Shown here: positions 58,388 to 64,000 of the stretch, piece by piece
Layout: every line of letters begins with the position of its first letter
Position numbering within the stretch: position 1 is the first letter of the stretch
From: Prunus persica
Lineage: Eukaryota; Streptophyta; Magnoliopsida; Rosales; Rosaceae
DNA length: 64,000 nt
Assembly: GCF_000346465.2 (NCBI RefSeq)
Contig: NC_034010.1
Location: 23,036,570-23,100,569, forward strand
Reading direction: 5' to 3'
Position numbers and translations under genes: made by a program
The notes under the pieces: generated by a model
The model's database searches: none
What the model saw: only the letters and a program-made list of their open reading frames with translations
Told to the model about the DNA's origin: nothing

Positions 58388-58935
58388 GGGAGCTTCACTA
58401 ATATACTCAAAATGGGAGCTAAAATTATAAAAAAACCCTACATGGAATGCGCTTTAGAAATACACCCAAAATCCATTTACTATATAAAAAATTAGTGTTG
58501 AAGTTCCTATAAATTACAGGACTGCCACTGATGCCCAACAGAAAAAAAAAAAAAAAAAAAAAAAAACTCAAAAAACACCTAAAACAAGCCCAGCCCAATT
58601 TTATAAAAACACCCAAACTTTTTTTTTTTTTTTTTTTGGTTACAAAAAGTCCAAACATTTTATTACAACATAAAACTGTCTCGAAAACCGTAACTTCAAG
58701 CATGCATCTTCATTAAACCATCTCTGCAAAACGTCTCTTCATTTCACCGTCTTCATCATTTATGCAAACTGAAACTCCATAACTACCACCAAACTTGATC
58801 TACTTTCAAAAACCAACACCACACACTAACCTCCACCTACAAAACAAAGACAAAATTTCAGAGAACAATTTCAACAAGAAAAGGCTTCAGAGGTAAGACA
58901 TTTAAAAACCAAACCTTTAGTATAATGTTGACTAA

Positions 58936-60020
58936 TTGCTATAAAGTTCCAGTCTATGGTAATAACAGTATTTTAGATTCGAATCCAAGACAAAATCTTG
59001 AAACTATATTGGATTTTCACTATTGGACTAACTGCATATGACTATAAAATAGTCAGTTTTCAGCAACTCAAAAAAGAAAGAGATATTTAGTCAAATACAG
59101 ATTCTTAACACTTTACTGTCATGTTGATTAATTGTTGTAAAGTTCCAGTATAAGGTAATAACATTGCTTGTTTCCTATGGAATCCTATTTCTAATGCATG
59201 TCGACCACTATAAAGTTCCAGTCTAAGGTAATAACACTCTTAGTTTCCTATGAAATCCTATTTTTAATGCATATCTACCACTGTAAAGTTTCAATCTAGG
59301 GTAATAACAGTATTTTAGATTCGAATCTAGGACAAAATCTTGAAACTATATTGGATTTTCATTATTGAACTGAGTGCATAGGACTATAAAATGGTCGGCT
59401 TTCAGCAACTCAAAAAAGAAAGAAATATTTAGTCATATACCCATTGTTAACATTGCTAGTTTACTTTCATGTTGATTAATGGCTGTAAAGTTCCAGTATG
59501 GGGTAATAACACTGATCGTTTCCTTTGAAATCCAATTTCGAATGCATGTCTACCACCGTAAAGTTCCAGTATAGGGTAATAACACTACTTGTTTCCAATG
59601 AAATCCTATTTTGAATGCATGTCTACCACTATAAAGTTCCAATATGGGGTAATAACACTGCTTGTTTCCTATGAAATTCAATTTCTAATGCATGTCTACC
59701 ATTGTAAAGTTCCAGTATAGGGTAATAACACTACTAGATTCTTCTGAAATCCTATTTATAATGCATGTCTACTCCTTATAAAGTTCCAGTATAGGGTAAT
59801 AACACTGCTAGATTCATCTAAAATTCTATTTCTAATGCATGTCTACTCCTTGTAAAGTTCCAGTATAGGGTAATAACACTTCTAGTTTCATATAAAATCC
59901 TATTTCTAATGCATGTCTACCACGGTAAAGTTCCAGTATAAAGTAATAACACTGCTTGTTTTCTATGAAATCCTATTTCTAATTCATGTATGTAAAGTTC
60001 CAATATAAGGTAATAACATT
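58936..60020 (+). repeat. 73-bp tandem repeat inside the MULE
   Basis: The landmark AAAGTTCCAGTATAGGGTAA or a variant starts near 58943, 59139, 59212, 59285, 59486, 59560, 59633, 59706, 59779, 59853, 59927 and 59995. Most steps are 73-74 bp; two longer steps of about 200 bp contain a variant with GATTCGAATC and AAATCTTGAAACTATATTGG. Confidence 0.9.
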
Positions 60021-60502
60021 GCTACCTAACAACAAATTATAGTCGACTCAAAAATCAATAGTGCATAAACAGAAAAAACACGAATATACTCAGATTCAAT
60101 TGAAAAAAAATACCTCAATTAATATGATAACCGAATCAAATATCACAAATTTGTAACCACAACTCAAACCAAACACAAAAGCAAATCCACAACCAAACAA
60201 AATCTGAAATCAATCCAAATTATAAACATAAAGAAATTAAAATCACAATTTAAAACTCAAACGAATATCTAAATACAAATTAGAACGAAATCAGAAAATC
60301 CAATAGCTTATCTCCAAATCGACAATAACAAAAATAAACATATAAAATCAAGAAGAATGAGATCTACGTTTCAAATTTAAACTCCAAAACTACAAAAATT
60401 ATGATAACTTAACCAGCAACTTAATTAATTGAACATGAAATCACCCAAATCAAACTACAATAAAATCAAATATGAATTCAAATTAAAAAAAAATCAAATA
60501 CC

Positions 60503-60825
60503 TCAAAATCGAAGATCGCAGATTGAATAGGATTTTCTACTAAGCCAAGTCACCAATGCACCATGAGCCATTTCATCCCCTGAATCCACCAAGTCATTGT
60601 TCATTTGCTCATGTTGCAAATCCTCCAAATTTTTCACAGATCCAACATCTAATGGATTGCCAGTGCCAGTGCGTCTGACTTTAGCTTTTGTCGTGCCATT
60701 TGGACTAACATGCTTGAAGGCAGAGCCTTCGTCAACTCCATCTTCCAAAGCATTACTGCTTGATGTTCCCTGAATTGAGATGGCTACAAGTTTTGATCCA
60801 CGGGCTTGGAAAGGGGTCTCTTAGT
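60503..60825 (-). pseudogene. Coding-like fragment carried by the MULE
   Basis: A minus-strand frame, open from about 60825, includes FQARGSKLVAISIQGTSSSN, EDGVDEGSAFKHVSPNGTTK and NLEDLQHEQMNNDLVDSGDE. The composition (acidic, no low complexity) looks like a real protein, unlike the surrounding AT-rich DNA. A possible acceptor (GGATATAG) lies at its upstream side, but the upstream frame conflicts, hinting at a shift. I do not recognise the family. Capture of a host gene piece, as in Pack-MULEs, is an inference. Confidence 0.4.
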
Positions 60826-61238
60826 TTTCCTATATCCAAAAGATGAATTAAGTAGAATTAGAAGAAATAGTTACCTTACACAATCAGAATCCTATGACGT
60901 CATCATTCTTATTCTTTTTTAGAGAGAGATATATATATATATATATTTGAGAACAGAGCTTAGGATTTCATCGTCAAAACTGAGGTGGAAGAACAAAAAC
61001 TGAAAATTGGGGTTGAAGATGAAGATGAGAGACTGGAGGTGGTGAGTTCTGATATGGTGTTTATTAGGAATTCCAATTTTATGTTAAAAGGGTAATAAAG
61101 GTATTTCATCTTATAATTAAATTAAAAAATATACAGCTGTTGATTTTTGGGTTTATTTTGGGTGTGTTTATATACATTAAATAGTATAGGGTATTTTTAT
61201 AGTTTTATGCCTAGAAATGGGTATTTAACTAATTTTCT

Positions 61239-61470
61239 ATATATTTAAAGCGTATAGCCGCTCGGCTGTAATTTTAAAATATTCGAATGTAATTAGAAAG
61301 TATAGCCGTGCGGCATCATTTTTGCTTTGTCCAGGGCACGTGCAGCATCTGCTATGAGAGCTCTTCGCTTTAAACTCAAGGAAGGATGCAAAATGCAGAA
61401 AGGACGCTCTGATACCACTTGATGCAGTTCAAGTATGAACTCGCAGAGCTTGTTACTATTTTTTTCCCTT
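61239..61470 (+). repeat. Duplicated block D2, right part
   Basis: Continues the copy of block D1 after the insertion, with palindrome copies at 61252 and 61300 and GCTCTGATACCACTTGATGC. Confidence 0.9.
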
Positions 61471-61939
61471 GTGGATTTCCTTACTACTCTTCAACTTGTT
61501 TCTTACTTGTTTTGCACTTCAAAGTACGCTGATAATCTCGTTGGCTAAAAATGTATGTGAATAATTTCACAATCTACTGTCTACTAGATCCCTCCACTAG
61601 TTTATGAATCTTCGAGGTAATTTATTTCATGAAAAAGTAAACTAAAGTCATAATTTCATTTAATATGGAGAAAGAGTATGCCTTCTGCCATTACTCAGAC
61701 TATTTTTTTTTTTTTAATTTCTTGCTGAAGATATGATAGAGATTCATGGTCATTTCAGAATCCTCATGGTGGTTTTGGATTATTAAGCATATCTTATTAC
61801 ATGGGCTTCTTCTTGTTCTAGGAATAGTATGCTGATAATATTGCAGAAGCCTCAGGAATATGATTTGATGTGGTAGAAATAGACCAGCTTGACCAAATGA
61901 GAATACAGTATGCTGATTATTTGCCGATATGCTCTACGT

Positions 61940-62705
61940 TTTACTTGTTTGGTTGGCAGATTGGGGACCGAAGGTTGATGTTGTTGTTTTTTGTTTTCTT
62001 GACCTTGTTTCAAATTATGAACCCCCAGATTCACTTGCGGAGTGGCTTGAAGCTGGTGAACAGCCTGTCTATATTGGATTTGATAGCCTTGTGAGTTTGT
62101 TGCAGCTTTCTCTATTCATGTTTAATATTCTTTGCCCAGTTCTATCCCAGAGTAGCTCTGTTTGTCCTTACCCTAAAAAAATTACTTGTTCCTTCCCAAT
62201 TAAAACAATCAACCAAAGCCACAATCTCCAAAGAGTGACCACCTTCATGTTGGTCCCCAACGAATCGACAGATGACAGATGACAAATCGACCCTTTGGTT
62301 GTTCAGTTGTTCAATATCTAATTTGACTGAGGCATGTCTAAAACATGCAGAGTATACCTCTGAATTGCATAGTTAAGGTTACTTGATTGTGCATTTGATT
62401 GAAATGGTAAATTGTCTTGCTTGCTAAATTTTTTTTTTATGTGCATTGTATTAGCCTCTTGAAGAACCAGAGAAAATGATCAATATTATTCTTCAAGCTC
62501 TGGAAATAACTGGACAGAGAGGCGTCATCAACCGAGGCTGGGGTGGCCTTGGTAATTGTAAGTCCTGATTCTTAAAAAAAGATTATTTTCAAGCACATTG
62601 TATTCTTATGCTTCTTTACTTCTGAAAGCCTTCCTATATTTCTCTTCTTAGTGGACAATTGCCCCCTTGATTGGCTATTCCAACGATGATCTGCTGTGGT
62701 AAATT
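61940..62705 (+). pseudogene. Sterol 3-beta-glucosyltransferase (UGT80-type) fragment
   Basis: Three exon-like pieces. About 61945-62090 encodes ADWGPKVDVVVFCFLDLVSN and LAEWLEAGEQPVYIGFDSL and ends in a donor (CTT/GTGAGT). About 62454-62558 encodes EEPEKMINIILQALEITGQR and NRGWGGLGN, with a donor GTAAGT. About 62651-62705 encodes DNCPLDWLF and then a TGA where the family has a Cys in RCSAVV. UGT80 enzymes glucosylate membrane sterols. The GFGSL substrate loop reads GFDSL, part of the exon before DNCP is missing, and neither the N-terminal half nor the HHGGAGTT donor-binding motif is present, so this is a dead fragment. Confidence 0.85.
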
Positions 62706-63700
62706 TCAATGCTTTTAATTCTTTTTAAAGTTATTGCAATTCAATTGCTATAGTTGTACAAGAAAATCTGTCTTTAGGTCAAACTACATTAATGTATTTG
62801 ATACACAACAATTTCTCCTGAAGCCACTTTTGGTGGGGCTTTTAACCCTAGGGCCACTCCAGAGGACCCTAGGGTATAGCCGCATCAAAAAAAGAGTACA
62901 TATTTAAAGGATCGCATCAAAAAATGACAATAAAAAAGGATCGCACATATTTAAGATTCAATCTATTATAAAGACGGCATTCCTGCATTCATATGAAGTA
63001 AATCGATGTGATAAACATGTCAATGATAAAAACTCTAGATTGAGAGTTTGGAAGTGTTCCAAATTATGTCCGGCAAATGATCTTCTTGCTTCTTCTTCTT
63101 CTGCTTCTTCTTCTTCTTTGCATTTTTGCTTGATTTGCCAGAACACAGGAACCAACTCATGGCTTGTTCTTCTATCTCTTTACCTCAAATATTACTTGAG
63201 AGGCAGAGTTGGTTTAAAATTCACAGAGACGCTATTCATTCCACTATATAACTTTTCATTCATGAACCCTTTTTGCAAAGGTACCCTTTTGTCTTTGGAA
63301 AATACACACTCCTTTTCTCCGGTTATTCATCTCTTATCGCAGGGTTGTTCTTTAGTCGCGCTCAATCATGACAATATATATTTCAGACACAGTGAGGCAC
63401 TTCCTTATTTTACAGATGGAGTATCTAGCAGACATTCTGATAAGAGCAGAACCGTTGGCCACTGGTTTGGCATCAGATGTGCATGGGAAGGTATGTGCTG
63501 GAACACATTTTGTCACTTCACCAGATTGAATTTTCTATAAAATAGCTTCTCTAATATGGAAAAAGCAAGAGTCTATTTCCTTTCTAATATGGAACAGTCC
63601 TATAGCGAGTTCACTGGTTTTCACCCCATGGTTTTTCATTTCATGCATCTCTTCACCAGGATAGATTGCTAGAAACTAGAAAGTATGTCTGTCAAATCAT
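62706..63700 (+). other. Region with one isolated exon-like piece
   Basis: 63416-63490 is bordered by a good acceptor (TTTTACAG) and donor (AAG/GTATGT) and reads MEYLADILIRAEPLATGLAS DVHGK in one frame, or GVSSRHSDKSRTVGHWFGIR in another. I cannot assign either. A half palindrome (GTATAGCCGCATC) lies at 62874-62886, and a TTC-rich patch at about 63085-63120. Nothing else is recognised. Confidence 0.35.
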
Positions 63701-63708
63701 TCATGTAT

Positions 63709-63779
63709 TGAGGTGCCTTTTGTGAAAGTCCCACATCGAAAATACACACTTCTATAAAAGTGTTTATAAACAAAGCACT
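63709..63779 (+). repeat. TRIM/LTR-like fragment (copy 2)
   Basis: Nearly the same 70 bases as at 53391-53460, with the theme TGTGAAAGTCCCACATCG. Confidence 0.6.
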
Positions 63780-63926
63780 GATAATCAAGTGAGTATTGTT
63801 AACATTGGGGAGTTGAGCTAATAGCCTAGGCTATGGGCTTTGCTTTCATTAATAATAATTATATTAATTTTAAATTGTGAAGAAATTTTAAAACCAAAAC
63901 AAAAAAAGATTTTCTTTTAATAAAGA

Positions 63927-63946
63927 GTATAGCCGCGCGGCTATAC
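63927..63946 (+). repeat. Single perfect TATAGCCG palindrome
   Basis: GTATAGCCGCGCGGCTATAC, identical on both strands, in AT-rich surroundings. Confidence 0.95.
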
Positions 63947-64000
63947 TATTTATAATATAAAAAAAGACCAGCCCAGAGCATAGGCCCACGTGTCAAAAGG

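Larger units (their letters stand above)
58388..61238. mobile_element. Mutator-like (MULE) non-autonomous element, 2.85 kb
   Basis: A 10-bp direct duplication ATATATTTAA flanks it (58378-58387 and 61239-61248), and the uninterrupted site exists in block D1 at about 48645-48654. The ends are inverted and imperfect: GGGAGCTTCACTAATATACT on the left against AGAAAATTAGTTAAATACCC read inward from the right, continuing ATTATAAAAAAACCCTA against CTATAAAAATACCCTATA. A target duplication of 9-11 bp is characteristic of Mutator elements. Inside are a 73-bp tandem array and a small coding-like fragment; no transposase is present, so it depends on an autonomous relative. Confidence 0.8.

Noticed and set aside
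61940..62705. Functional sterol glucosyltransferase gene
   Set aside because: Missing N-terminal half and donor-binding motif, an in-frame TGA and altered GFGSL loop.
62874..62886. GTATAGCCGCATC as a full palindrome copy
   Set aside because: Only the left arm is present, so it is counted as a half site.

Overview
This is nuclear DNA of a dicot plant. The genes have introns with GT/AG borders, long AT-rich spacers, and plant-specific families: an LBD transcription factor, a CMU/KLCR TPR protein, a neutral invertase and a DJ-1D-type protein. The repeat families (a PIF/Harbinger family with GAGCNNCTCCAGCG ends, UBN2 gag-like genes, CCTAGGCGG and TATAGCCG repeats) would fit a woody Rosaceae genome, but that is an inference from general resemblance, not something the sequence proves.

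Layout. 1-3630: 5' half of a Ty3/gypsy-type LTR retrotransposon on the minus strand, with LTR, tRNA-Asp-type primer site and an open gag-protease frame that runs off the window. 7.1-11.5 kb: fragments of unrelated genes lying in one orientation (internal exons of a DmX/Rav1-like WD40 gene, the last exons of cyclin H, and a possible first exon), followed by a LINE RNase H tail. 13.6-17.7 kb: the most ordinary part, with two intact genes on the minus strand, LBD (154 aa) and KLCR/CMU (571 aa). 19-23.9 kb: a repeat island with about six head-to-tail copies of a 480-bp unit that has inverted arms, then an AT-rich minisatellite. 23.9-29.9 kb: three PIF/Harbinger copies, one decayed but two-gene, one internally deleted, one 3'-truncated with a clean transposase frame; a 100-N gap sits between two inverted element ends. 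29.9-33.9 kb: two tandem intron-containing genes encoding UBN2 (copia gag-like) proteins; the first sits directly behind, and in frame with, the truncated transposase. 35.5-40.9 kb: a complete alkaline/neutral invertase gene (4 exons, 708 aa) with a broken partial copy upstream that is itself split by a GGGCCGGGC-rich element.

41-64 kb is a heavily rearranged, duplicated landscape. The 3' end of the invertase gene and its flank recur in direct (50.3-52.9 kb) and inverted (46.2-48.1 kb) copies, and another block recurs at 48.1-48.9 and 57.8-61.5 kb. A DJ-1D gene (42.1-44.3 kb) carries a stop codon and is cut off exactly at one duplication edge. Junctions are marked by CCTAGGCGG-type GC-rich arrays and by a dispersed 20-bp palindrome, GTATAGCCGCGCGGCTATAC, which also forms two separate arrays with a period near 43 bp. 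A 2.85-kb Mutator-like element (58388-61238) is precisely defined because its uninterrupted target exists at about 48650. The window ends with a sterol glucosyltransferase (UGT80) pseudogene.

Genes judged functional: LBD, KLCR/CMU, the invertase, probably both UBN2 genes. The rest is mobile or decayed. All exon borders were derived by hand from splice signals, reading phase and remembered family sequences; no alignment was run.
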